Under the pieces are notes generated by a model. The model saw only the letters and a program-made list of their open reading frames with translations. It was not told the DNA's origin and did no database searches. From assembly GCA_021166685.1 (NCBI GenBank), contig JAJPEU010000010.1:124001-188000 (forward strand): a DNA stretch of 64,000 nt, written 5' to 3'. Each line of letters opens with the position of its first letter. The first letter of the stretch is position 1. The position numbers and the translations under genes are program-made. Positions 17,858 through 25,856 of the stretch are shown piece by piece. Source of the stretch: Sulfurovum sp. (GTDB lineage: Bacteria > Campylobacterota > Campylobacteria > Campylobacterales > Sulfurovaceae).

Positions 17858-18002
17858 ATTTTTACTTCCTTTTGTTTTTTTGTTTGGTGTAACTGCAAAT
17901 CAAAATAGTTTATCTCTCTTCACTGCTTCGAACAGATGTTACCATTGTTACTATATAATCAAGCCTTCCAGATAAGCCCTGCGGACAGTTTTTTCTTTAG
18001 TA

Positions 18003-18119
18003 TAAAGACTTTGATATTGAAATGATTTGCCGGTGTTCGTTCTACGCATTCTTGCATGCTGAGGGTTTGCGCTCCTTAATAAAAGCGTAAGCATAAAGCT
18101 AAGAACAGCAACTTTTTAT
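18003..18119 (-). pseudogene. decayed copy of tolC 5' end
   Basis: Read leftward from about 18119, this stretch aligns with the first 40 codons of the intact tolC at 17025-17145: the start KKLLF, later AQ-LSMQECV and NIKVFILK are recoverable. The start codon is lost, there is an in-frame stop after about 13 codons and the downstream gene is absent. The leader upstream (18120-18236) also matches 17146-17250, including ATGAATTAAAT and the palindromic repeat. This is a relic of a duplicated exporter locus. The rest of 17858-18240 shows nothing coding. Confidence 0.65.
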
Positions 18120-18202
18120 GATGGCCTTTTTGTCCTTTGTCCGATCTATTTTATCGCATCGATATGAATTAAATATGAATTAAATATGAATTTTATGAGT
18201 AT

Positions 18203-18236
18203 ATGCATTCCCGCCGTAAGCGAGGGGGAATGCATA
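18203..18236. repeat. palindromic intergenic repeat, copy 2
   Basis: TATGCATTCCC and GGGAATGCATA are perfect 11-bp arms around a 12-base interior (18203-18236), 5 bp after the metE stop codon. It belongs to the same family as the repeats near 17225, 25690 and 28692, but has a diverged inner core. Confidence 0.6.
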
Positions 18237-18240
18237 GTGT

Positions 18241-20514
18241 TTATACTCTATCCTTTGCGATCCTGGCGGCCTCTACCATATTTTTAAGCGCAGGTATCAC
18301 TTCTTCCCATTTTCTTGTCTTTAGCCCGCAATCGGGATTGATCCAAAGCTGCTCTTTTGGCAATACTTCAAGCAGAAGTTCTATCTGTTTTACTATCTCC
18401 TCGACGCCTGGAATCCTTGGGCTATGGATGTCATAAACTCCCGGACCTACCTCTTTTGTGTATCCCGCTTTTTTAAAAATTTTTAGCAGTTCATTCCCGC
18501 TTCTGGCGGTCTCTATGGAGATAACGTCCGCATCCATATTTTCTATAGTATCTATAATATCGTTAAACTCGCTATAGCACATATGCGTATGTATCTGTGT
18601 TGTTTCCTTTGCACTGCTAACGGCAATTTTAAAGTCTCTCACTGCCCATTCTTCATACTCTTTTATTTTATCTTTTCTTAGAGGGTACCCCTCTTTAAAT
18701 GCCGCTTCGTCGACTTGGATGATTTTGATACCCGCATTTTGCAAGTTCTCTATCTCATCGCAAATCCCAAGAGCTATCTGTTTTGAAACTTCGCTTTTTG
18801 GTATATCATCTCTGACAAACGACCAGTTGAGTATGGTCACGGGACCTGTGAGCATGCCTTTTACTATCTTTTTAGTTTTGCTTTGCGCATAAATTATCCA
18901 CTCAAGCGTCATAGGTTTTGGACGGCTCACATCGCCGTAGATAAGAGGAGGTTTTACGCATCTGCTTCCGTAGCTCTGCACCCAGCCGTTTTGGGTAAAT
19001 GCAAACCCTTCGAGCTGCTCGCCGAAATACTCCACCATATCGTTTCTCTCGGGTTCTCCATGGACCAGTATATCCAATCCGCACTCTTCTTGGATGGCTA
19101 TACACTCATTTATATATTTCTTGATGACATTGTCATACTCCTCTTTTGAGATAAGAGCGGCGTTAAAATCGCTTCTGGCTTTTCGCAGCTGTGGAGTTTG
19201 CGGAAATGAGCCTATGGTGGTAGTTGCTAGATCGCCGTACCCCAAAAGCTCTCTTTGAATGGAGAGCCTTTTGGTTGAGGCTCCCTCTCTTTGAAACTTT
19301 GCAAGATTATGCACTCTTGTTTGTACTGTTTTATTGTGTATAAGAGATGAGTTTTTTCTGCTTTGGTTTGCTTGTATATTCTTTTGCAGCGCCTCTTTTT
19401 GGGCAACACCCAAATTGTCCTCTCTATCAAAAAAGATTTTTGAGATAAGCGATATCTCACCAAGTTTCTCCAGTGCGAAACTGAGCCACTCTTTTATTTG
19501 CGGATCTAATTTTTGCTCATATTTTAAGGTGTAAGGGGAGTGTAAAAACGAACATGAAGAGCTTATGATGATATTTTCTTTTTGCACACTTTTGGCGATA
19601 TCTTCTAAAATCTCCACGTTCTTTTTTATATCGTTTACCCATATGTTTCTACCGTTTACTACACCGCAGATGAGTTTTTTGCCACTGGAGGCTATTCGTT
19701 CAAGTGAATCGAGATTTATTGACCCATGTACAAAGTCAAGCCCCAACGCCCAGATAGGCGTATGAACTAAAATCTTTGTCGCCTCGTTTGAATGTTCAAA
19801 ATAGGTTACGACCGTAATTTTTATATGTGATGAAACTTTGCAAAGTCTATCGTAAGTCGGTTTTATAAGACTTAGTACTTTTGTATCTAATCCTTTTGCA
19901 AAAATCGGCTCATCTATCTGCACGACTATTTCATCATCAAGAGTGCTTATAACTTTTAAAAGGTCTTCATAGAGAGGAACTATTTTGCCCCAAAACTCAT
20001 AAACATCGCCTCGGTCTACTCTTTTGCTAAGTCCCAGATAAGTGATAGGGCCGATGATATTTATCTTCGTTTTGATGCCAAGAGCCTTTGCCTCGTTGTA
20101 TTCGTCTATAATTTTGGAAGCATTTAGGCGATACTCATCATTCGGACTTAATTCGGGGACTATGTAGTGGTAGTTGGTATTGAACCATTTTGTCATCTCC
20201 ATAGCCACACTTGAAGCATTGCCTCTCGCCATCGCAAAGTAAAGTTCCTCATCCTTTAAATGACGAAATCTTTTAGGGATGGCGCCTAACATGATAGAGG
20301 TATCAAGCATATTGTCGTAGAGTGAAAAATCATTTGAGCTTATGAAATCCATTTTGGCATCTTTTTGATACTCCCAATGTCTCTTTTTTAGTTCTTTTGC
20401 AATTTTTTCAACATCGTCAAATGAGCATTTTTTTGCCCAAAACTCTTCTAAAACTCTCTTTAACTCTCTTTGTTCTCCAATTCTTGGAAAACCAATTACA
20501 TAATTTTTTGACAT
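18241..20514 (-). CDS. metE: cobalamin-independent methionine synthase
   Basis: 757 residues, full length for MetE. It transfers methyl from 5-methyl-tetrahydropteroyltri-glutamate to homocysteine. The N-terminal domain starts YVIGFPRIGEQRELKRVLEE (about 5-24). The C-terminal catalytic domain starts near LATTTIGSFPQTPQLRKAR (about 430). Zinc ligands are visible in IHTHMCYSEF (His and Cys, about 645) and NPDCGLKTRKW (Cys, about 730). Monocistronic and leftward. No B12 riboswitch is apparent in the 60-base leader, so regulation is not evident. Confidence 0.95.
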   Translation of the reverse strand: MSKNYVIGFPRIGEQRELKRVLEEFWAKKCSFDDVEKIAKELKKRHWEYQKDAKMDFISSNDFSLYDNMLDTSIMLGAIPKRFRHLKDEELYFAMARGNASSVAMEMTKWFNTNYHYIVPELSPNDEYRLNASKIIDEYNEAKALGIKTKINIIGPITYLGLSKRVDRGDVYEFWGKIVPLYEDLLKVISTLDDEIVVQIDEPIFAKGLDTKVLSLIKPTYDRLCKVSSHIKITVVTYFEHSNEATKILVHTPIWALGLDFVHGSINLDSLERIASSGKKLICGVVNGRNIWVNDIKKNVEILEDIAKSVQKENIIISSSCSFLHSPYTLKYEQKLDPQIKEWLSFALEKLGEISLISKIFFDREDNLGVAQKEALQKNIQANQSRKNSSLIHNKTVQTRVHNLAKFQREGASTKRLSIQRELLGYGDLATTTIGSFPQTPQLRKARSDFNAALISKEEYDNVIKKYINECIAIQEECGLDILVHGEPERNDMVEYFGEQLEGFAFTQNGWVQSYGSRCVKPPLIYGDVSRPKPMTLEWIIYAQSKTKKIVKGMLTGPVTILNWSFVRDDIPKSEVSKQIALGICDEIENLQNAGIKIIQVDEAAFKEGYPLRKDKIKEYEEWAVRDFKIAVSSAKETTQIHTHMCYSEFNDIIDTIENMDADVISIETARSGNELLKIFKKAGYTKEVGPGVYDIHSPRIPGVEEIVKQIELLLEVLPKEQLWINPDCGLKTRKWEEVIPALKNMVEAARIAKDRV

Positions 20515-21152
20515 TAAAATATCCTTTAATATTTTTTTATTTTGATTTGTAGCGATTAGATAAAAATATAATTAAAGAGGAGGGTGTACGCCTGTACGCC
20601 TAAATGCAAAACAGGTTGTATAGTAGGGGCAACGAGGGATAAAATGATTTAACAGAAGGATAAGTCTTATTTTTAGTTTGAAAAATCTGTTGCAATGGCA
20701 AGGCTTGCCATTTTGCAGCAACAATAGAGGTTCCGGCGATGGCGGTTCATCTTCTTCCTCATTTTTTTTGCACAACAGGGAGTTTGACAAAAAAGCCAGA
20801 CATGCGCTAGCGTCGGCGCTAAGTTTTATATTTGCCGAGTGAGCTTGTATGGCGCTTAGCGTAAAGTAATTTTTGCCAAATCCCTTTATCATGTTTTAGC
20901 CTTTTGCTGCCTTTAAATATAACCATTTTTTAAAATGGTGCCATTTGTTGTAGATGATTGTTTTTATTTATTTGACATATTATAGTATATCCAACCGCAT
21001 TTTAAGTTTATATAAAACCCTTTCGCATGCGTACCAACAATACAAATGCTTTGTAAGCAGTTTTGCACCTAACCTTTTTTGATACGCTTATCAGGTGTAC
21101 AGAAAAAGTTTTGGCTGACGAAAGGTAAAGGTATATAACTCACCTGATAAAA
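20515..21152. other. intergenic region with strong inverted repeats; weak ORF
   Basis: No convincing gene. A 106-codon leftward ORF (20572-20892) lacks a ribosome site and any family match; its C-terminal half reads through a hairpin, so it is probably not real. Structures seen: a long hairpin at 20689-20722 (GTTGC, AATGGCAAG / CTTGCCATT, GCAAC), a perfect palindrome at 20922-20939 (ACCATTTT TT AAAATGGT), and a split inverted repeat TTATCAGGTG (21088-21097) / CACCTGATAA (21141-21150). TTGACA-like and TATAGTAT promoter elements lie around 20970-20990. A non-coding RNA gene is possible here. Confidence 0.4.
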
Positions 21153-21167
21153 TGATATGTATTATCA
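21153..21167. promoter_or_regulatory. Fur box 1 of exbB-exbD-hemP operon
   Basis: TGATATG-T-ATTATCA matches the Fur 7-1-7 core TGATAAT-N-ATTATCA at 12 of 14 arm positions. It lies 85 bases before the exbB start, upstream of or at the promoter. Confidence 0.65.
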
Positions 21168-21217
21168 TAATCATAAAACTTTAAGTTTTTGTAGGATATA
21201 ATTATTTTATTAGTAAT

Positions 21218-21232
21218 TGATAACGAATATCA
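21218..21232. promoter_or_regulatory. Fur box 2 of exbB-exbD-hemP operon
   Basis: TGATAAC-G-AATATCA matches the Fur core at 12 of 14 arm positions and sits 20 bases before the exbB start, after a TATAAT at 21197-21202. The pair of boxes on an iron-uptake operon supports iron repression. Confidence 0.65.
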
Positions 21233-21251
21233 TTACAGTTAAAGGATTTGT

Positions 21252-21686
21252 TTGGAACAGTTAAAATATGCAGTCGATTACGGCACGCTGGGGATACTTT
21301 TTTGCATGAGTGTCTTGGTCTTTGGATTTGCAATGGAGCGGTGGAGATTTTTTAGAAATATTGACTTTGACAGTTATGAGAGTAAAAATCAGATAGAAAG
21401 AGCAACAACAAAAAATCTCACCATCATCTCGCTTATCAGTTCAAACGCCCCTTATGTAGGGCTTCTGGGTACAGTCGGCGGGATAATGGCGGTCTTTTAT
21501 GAGATCGGTATGAGCGGAGGGGCACTTGATACTTCTAAAGTGATCGTCGGCCTTGCGCTGGCCCTAAAAGTCACTGCCGCAGGCCTTTTGGTGGCGATTC
21601 CTGCGACGATGGTCTATGGCGGGTTGATGCGAAAAGTTGATATCGCAATAAGTGAGTGGGAAGATGCGGTCTTTAAAAAAAGTTGA
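21252..21686 (+). CDS. exbB: ExbB/TolQ-type proton channel protein
   Basis: 144 residues with a TTG start, five bases after AAGGA. Three membrane helices are expected: about 12-27, 60-85 (SSNAPYVGLLGTVGGIMAVF) and 100-122 (VGLALALKVTAAGLLVAIPA). The conserved GLLGTVGGI and ALKVTAAGLLVAIPA belong to the MotA/TolQ/ExbB family. With ExbD it uses the proton gradient to energise TonB. First gene of the Fur-preceded operon; its 3' end overlaps exbD. Short N terminus compared with E. coli ExbB, as in other Campylobacterota. Confidence 0.92.
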   Translation: MEQLKYAVDYGTLGILFCMSVLVFGFAMERWRFFRNIDFDSYESKNQIERATTKNLTIISLISSNAPYVGLLGTVGGIMAVFYEIGMSGGALDTSKVIVGLALALKVTAAGLLVAIPATMVYGGLMRKVDIAISEWEDAVFKKS

Positions 21687-22047
21687 GGGCATCAATGTCG
21701 TGCCGCTTATTGATATCATGCTTGTGCTTTTGGCGATCGTGCTTACGATATCATCGTTTATTGCTTTAGAAAAGATCGAACTTACCCTTCCAGGCGGCAA
21801 AAGTTCATCTAAAATAGAGCCAAAAACATATGACATTGCGATCAGCAGTAACAAGGAGTTTTTCTTCAACAGTGCCAAAGTCAAAAAAGAAGATATCGAA
21901 ACAAAACTATTTGAGATCAAAAAAGAGGATGTCGTTTCCATTCGGGCAGACAAACTTACCCCTTATGAAGAGTTTGTCTTTATAGTAGATATGCTCAAGC
22001 AAAAAGGGGTAGAAAAGATAGCGATGGTGGTACAAAGTGAAAAATAA
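21664..22047 (+). CDS. exbD: ExbD/TolR biopolymer transport protein
   Basis: 127 residues from the ATG at 21664 (a GTG at 21652 is also in frame). One N-terminal membrane helix (about 12-30) follows a short cytoplasmic tail; VVPLIDIMLVLLAIVLTISS contains the membrane aspartate (Asp-16) that carries protons in ExbD. The rest is a periplasmic domain ending KGVEKIAMVVQSEK. Overlaps exbB by 23 bp and hemP by 11 bp. Confidence 0.92.
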   Translation: MRSLKKVEGINVVPLIDIMLVLLAIVLTISSFIALEKIELTLPGGKSSSKIEPKTYDIAISSNKEFFFNSAKVKKEDIETKLFEIKKEDVVSIRADKLTPYEEFVFIVDMLKQKGVEKIAMVVQSEK

Positions 22048-22174
22048 CCAAATTAAAGCGATAGATTCGCAAATGCTTTTTGATAAGGGTGAAAAAATCA
22101 TCCACATCATTCATGACGGAGTTGTATATACATTGAGAATTACCAAAGAGAATAAACTTATTTTGACTAAATAA
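22037..22174 (+). CDS. hemP: HemP-type small iron/haem uptake protein
   Basis: A 45-residue protein starting at GTG inside the exbD 3' end. The translation contains IKAIDSQMLFDKGEKIIHII and then HDGVVYTLRITKENKLILTK, matching HemP, whose signature is the C-terminal I-x-H-x-G-x-x-Y-x-L-R-x-T-x-x-x-K-L-I-L-T-K. HemP proteins accompany haem and siderophore uptake loci and in some species act as regulators of the haem receptor. It sits in the expected place between exbD and the receptor. A GGTGG just upstream may serve as ribosome site. Confidence 0.85.
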   Translation: MKNNQIKAIDSQMLFDKGEKIIHIIHDGVVYTLRITKENKLILTK

Positions 22175-22250
22175 CAGCAAAATAGCCAGCAAATTCTAAT
22201 CTCTTATAGATAGTAGCCAGCCAAAAAATCAAAAAACAGGAGGAAGAAAT

Positions 22251-22685
22251 ATGAAAAAGATAGCGGTACTATTTTTAACCGTTTTGGCTTTAAATGCAGC
22301 AAATATAGAGGAGAGGTTTCCGGGAGATTATTTTATGATCCATAAAAATTTGCCTCACTATATGCAGGTTTTCAGGATGCATGGGGATGACTCTGTGTTG
22401 GGGTTGGATGCAACGCAAAAACAAAAACTCTCTGCACTTCAAGAATCGGTCGTGCTAAAGATTACGAAAGCTGCAAGTCAAATCAAAGAACTTGAGCTTA
22501 TCGTTCAAAAAAGAGTTGTGCACGAAAATGCCAAAAGCGCAGACCTCAAAGAGCTGATCGCAAAAATCGCAAAGCTAAGAGCAGACTTGACGATGGAGCA
22601 TATCAACTGTATCAACCAGGTACAGCAGGTTCTTACACCAAAACAGCGTCAATTTTTTATCGATAAATTGGGGATAAAGCAATGA
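22251..22685 (+). CDS. Spy/CpxP-like periplasmic protein in iron operon
   Basis: 144 residues with a signal peptide (residues 1-17, ending ALNAA) and an excellent AGGAGGA ribosome site. The mature chain is helical, with a central LGLDATQKQKLSALQESVV (about 60-78) and a terminal VLTPKQRQFFIDKLG (about 127-141), two copies of the LTxxQ-type motif of Spy/CpxP/CnrX-like proteins. These act as periplasmic chaperones or metal sensors. Its last codons overlap the receptor start (ATGA). A gene of this type inside a TonB/HemP operon is uncommon; a role as a metal or haem sensor is speculation. Confidence 0.75.
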   Translation: MKKIAVLFLTVLALNAANIEERFPGDYFMIHKNLPHYMQVFRMHGDDSVLGLDATQKQKLSALQESVVLKITKAASQIKELELIVQKRVVHENAKSADLKELIAKIAKLRADLTMEHINCINQVQQVLTPKQRQFFIDKLGIKQ

Positions 22686-24841
22686 AAAAGATCATATTGC
22701 TAAGCATAGCGGCAGCTTCTTTTGCAGCAGCAACCGAAGTGGTGGAACTAGAACATATTACAACGATTTCAACCGCTACAAAAACGGAAAAAAAGATCGA
22801 CGGCGTTGCGGCCTCGGTCGAAGTAGTCACCGAAGATGAGATAAAAAAAATGGGCGCCGAGTCGCTTAAGGATATTTTAAATAACACCGCGGGCGTAAAT
22901 GTCCAGTACGGTACATTTCCAAGTGCCAGCAGCAAATCAAAGTCTTCAATATCTCTTAGAGGCATGGGGGCAAAAGGAACGCTGTTTTTGGTTGACGGCA
23001 AAAGGCTTGGAGGGGAGGTGGCAAATCCGTATGATTTGGATCGTATCCCGGCGAGCCAAATCGAAAAAATAGAGATCGTCAAAGGCCCCATGAGCACATT
23101 ATACGGTGCAGACGCTACGGGCGGAGTTGTCAATATCATCACCAAAAAACCAAAAAGCGGCAAACCTCAGATTGATTTCGGTGTGCGATATGGGCAAAAC
23201 GGTAACGGCGATGACCAAAACAAAAACGTAAATTTTTCCGTCAGAGGAAAAGAAAATAAACTCGGATACAGTTTGTATCTCAATAAAACCGCTACCACAC
23301 CTTATACTCAAAAAGAGTTGGCAGACGTCTATGTGAAACAAGTAGGCGGGCCAAATCACGGTACCATACAAAAACCTTCAAATATTACCGACGGTACCCC
23401 TTCAGCGCAACTTAAAAGCTTGAGCGATACCTATCTGCATGATGTAACGTACAAAGAAGAGAGCGATATTTTTACGTACGGCGGGCGGATCGAATATGAT
23501 TTGAGCGATGCAGTGATTGCCGGATTTGAGCTCAATGCTTTCACGGAAGAGAGGGAGGGCAGCTATATCGGCTATTTTCATCCATCCAATGTCTCTCCGG
23601 CTCCCGGGCAGAAAATCCCCGTGTTCAATATTCCAGTTGATTCCGAAGATGACAATGAACGGATGGATATGGCCGCTGATGTCAAGATCAAAGCAAGCGA
23701 TGAGCTAAATCTCTTCTTTAGGGCTTACCAAAGCTATTATGAAAAGCGAAACAAAACAACCACGCCGTATTGGAATGAACTTAAATACACCAGTCAAGAA
23801 GCATCGGCGCAAAACGGCATGGACGCCAATGTCGATATCAAAAGCATAGAAGCCATGGCAAACTATCTGTTTCGCGAAAATCATCTGCTTACTTTCGGAG
23901 CAGAGTACAGAGAAGAAGATCGGGAAGGAACAGTATTTGACCCTGACAGTAATGCAATGACGGGCAAAAACGTTGATTATAAAGCGCTTTATTTGCAAGA
24001 TGAATGGATGGTGGATGAATCGCTTAATGTTATTTTGAGCGCCAGATACGATGATATCAGCAATGCCGATGCGAAGGCTACCTTTAAACTTGGAGCGGTA
24101 AAAAACTTTTCCAAAGCGCTGAATGTCAGAGCCAATATCGCACAAGGGTACCGGGCGCCGGATATCAGAGAGCTTTATATCTTTAAAAATACGCCAAGCG
24201 GTGCACAAAGAGGGGCTGAAGTCATAGATGCTTCTGTCGGTAAAACGGAAGTGTATGATTTGCAGCCCGAATCAACCTTGACTTATGAGATCGGCACGAG
24301 TGGAACACTTGGGGCGACGCGATATGATTTGGCGCTTTTTTATAACGACATAGAAGATTTGATCAGCGAAGTCAATAAGGGTGCATACTATACCTTTGAA
24401 AATATCTCCAGCGCGAAAACCTATGGGGCGGAGTTTACGCTCTCTCGCGATTTCAGCGATACCCTCAGCGGAAGTTTGAGCTGGAGCGAGCTGGGAAGCG
24501 AAAACGATCAGACCGGCAAAGAGATCGAGTTCAATCCTGAACGCATTATCGGCGCGAAACTTACCTATCAAGCCACAAGCGACATTGATACAAGTTTGGG
24601 GGTAAAGCATGTAGGGGAGCAGTACTATAAAAAAACAATCAACCGCGGCACTCCTGCCCAAGCGATCATAGACAGCAAAACGGACGCCTTTACGACAGTT
24701 GATTGGAATATCAATTATGCCTATTCTAAAAACTTCTCAATCTACGGCGGAGTCAACAACCTCGCCGATGAGAAAATCGATGATGTGCTGGGAAGCACCA
24801 GCGGAAGATACTTTTTTACAGGGATGAGAGTAAGTTTTTGA
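22682..24841 (+). CDS. TonB-dependent outer-membrane receptor (iron/haem operon)
   Basis: 719 residues with a signal peptide (1-19). The plug domain is seen at about 35-150: SVEVVTEDEIKKMGAESLKD, SSISLRGMGAKGTLFLVDGK and KGPMSTLYGADATGGVVNII. The C-terminal barrel ends in a phenylalanine (GMRVSF), as outer-membrane proteins do. HemP and Fur boxes point to haem or ferric-siderophore uptake. The haem-receptor FRAP/NPNL landmark is altered here (YRAP ... DLQPE) and no histidine lies between its halves, so haem is not assured; a siderophore or other metal complex is equally possible. Confidence 0.88.
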   Translation: MKKIILLSIAAASFAAATEVVELEHITTISTATKTEKKIDGVAASVEVVTEDEIKKMGAESLKDILNNTAGVNVQYGTFPSASSKSKSSISLRGMGAKGTLFLVDGKRLGGEVANPYDLDRIPASQIEKIEIVKGPMSTLYGADATGGVVNIITKKPKSGKPQIDFGVRYGQNGNGDDQNKNVNFSVRGKENKLGYSLYLNKTATTPYTQKELADVYVKQVGGPNHGTIQKPSNITDGTPSAQLKSLSDTYLHDVTYKEESDIFTYGGRIEYDLSDAVIAGFELNAFTEEREGSYIGYFHPSNVSPAPGQKIPVFNIPVDSEDDNERMDMAADVKIKASDELNLFFRAYQSYYEKRNKTTTPYWNELKYTSQEASAQNGMDANVDIKSIEAMANYLFRENHLLTFGAEYREEDREGTVFDPDSNAMTGKNVDYKALYLQDEWMVDESLNVILSARYDDISNADAKATFKLGAVKNFSKALNVRANIAQGYRAPDIRELYIFKNTPSGAQRGAEVIDASVGKTEVYDLQPESTLTYEIGTSGTLGATRYDLALFYNDIEDLISEVNKGAYYTFENISSAKTYGAEFTLSRDFSDTLSGSLSWSELGSENDQTGKEIEFNPERIIGAKLTYQATSDIDTSLGVKHVGEQYYKKTINRGTPAQAIIDSKTDAFTTVDWNINYAYSKNFSIYGGVNNLADEKIDDVLGSTSGRYFFTGMRVSF

Positions 24842-25617
24842 TGCTAAAGGCCATGAATTACGAAGCAAGAGGGATCGTTCTTTCTCTCTTGGCACATGTT
24901 GTGGTGTTGGGGGCTGTTTTTTTATATCATGAAGAGAAACAGCCGGTACAAAGTGAAAAAAAGATTGCGATTGATTTGATGCAATATCAAATCGTAAAGC
25001 AAGAGCCTCCAAAGCCGGAGCCAGTTATAAAAAAAGAGCCCCCTAAACCACAGCCGATCGAAAAAACTATTGAAAAACTGAAGCCCAACCCTGTCCCAAA
25101 AGAGGCAAAAACGCATAAGCCCGTCATTCATGAAAAACCAAAACCCAAGCTAAAACCCGCAGAGAAGCCAAAACAAGAACCCATCAAAAAACCGAAAGAA
25201 ACAAAACCTGCCAAAAAAGCAAAACTGCAAAAAGAAAAAGCCAAACAAACGGTAAATCCTCAAAAGATGCAGCCAAAAGAGGTTAAAAGAACTGCAAAGA
25301 TACAACAGCCTCTTGATGCCCGAGCGCAGCAGCAAGCATTTCTGAAAACAAATTTTGCAGTTATCAGAGATATGGTTTTGTCAAATCTTGAATATCCGAG
25401 CATTGCAAAAAGGATGAGATGGAACGGAACGGCAGAAGTCAAACTCATCATCGATACTTCAGGAAAACTTCTTCACTGCAGCATCTTCAAATCTTCGGGA
25501 AAAAAACAGCTCGATAAAGCTGCCTTGGAAGCGGCAGAGTCGATAGTCTCCAAAACATTGCCAAAACCAAACGTGAAAACGGTCGTGATATTGCCGATCA
25601 TTTTTGAACTGCGATAG
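24841..25617 (+). CDS. tonB: TonB energy-transducing protein
   Basis: 258 residues from the ATG overlapping the receptor stop (TGATG). An N-terminal membrane helix (about 10-29, GIVLSLLAHVVVLGAVFLYH) has the expected Ser-His residues for ExbB/ExbD contact. A long Pro-Lys/Pro-Glu spacer (about 45-155) spans the periplasm. The C-terminal domain begins VLSNLEYPSIAKRMRWNGTA (about 181-200) and ends TVVILPIIFELR, the TonB_C fold that binds receptor TonB boxes. It should energise both receptors in this window. Confidence 0.93.
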   Translation: MLKAMNYEARGIVLSLLAHVVVLGAVFLYHEEKQPVQSEKKIAIDLMQYQIVKQEPPKPEPVIKKEPPKPQPIEKTIEKLKPNPVPKEAKTHKPVIHEKPKPKLKPAEKPKQEPIKKPKETKPAKKAKLQKEKAKQTVNPQKMQPKEVKRTAKIQQPLDARAQQQAFLKTNFAVIRDMVLSNLEYPSIAKRMRWNGTAEVKLIIDTSGKLLHCSIFKSSGKKQLDKAALEAAESIVSKTLPKPNVKTVVILPIIFELR

Positions 25618-25717
25618 TTTTCCCCTCACACCCATGCCTCCCTCCTGGATGGAATGGAAGTGTATATTTCAGGGTATTGTTGCAATATGTATTCCCACGG
25701 AGGCCGCGGGAATGAGA
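25618..25717. repeat. extended palindromic repeat, copy 3
   Basis: This 100-bp stretch after tonB matches 28634-28722: both have CCCCTC, CCATGC, then TTAGGGTATTGT or TCAGGGTATTGT, then ATTCCC-CGG and GCGGGAA. The palindromic core is TTCCCACGG / CCGCGGGAA (25692-25712; one mismatch). The two copies bracket the ModE-receptor-binding-protein module. The rest of 25618-25856 is the promoter region of the next gene. Confidence 0.55.
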
Positions 25718-25782
25718 GAATTGTTTCACGTTGCAAAACTTCACTATAGCAATTAGATTATATTAAAAAAAATAATGTACAA

Positions 25783-25814
25783 TATCCGTTATATTATTTT
25801 TAACATAACGGATA
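25783..25814. promoter_or_regulatory. ModE-type operator
   Basis: Perfect 10-bp inverted arms TATCCGTTAT and ATAACGGATA, 12 bases apart. Inside, CGTTATATT (25787-25795) and ACATAACG (25803-25810) have the sequence and spacing I know for the E. coli modA operator bound by ModE-molybdate. The site lies 43 bases before the receptor ATG, where binding would block transcription. The modE gene is not in this window. Confidence 0.7.
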
Positions 25815-25856
25815 AAATTTAAAAGAAAAAAAATAGAAATAAAAACAAGGACAAAC

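Noticed and set aside
20515-20600. Cobalamin riboswitch upstream of metE
   Set aside because: The leader is only AT-rich sequence; no B12-box or riboswitch core could be seen.
20572-20892. 106-codon leftward ORF between metE and exbB
   Set aside because: No ribosome site or family resemblance, and it reads through a perfect hairpin; described only as part of the intergenic region.
22682-24841. Firm assignment of the first TonB receptor as a haem receptor
   Set aside because: HemP context is suggestive, but the FRAP/NPNL region is altered and the usual histidine is missing, so substrate is left open.
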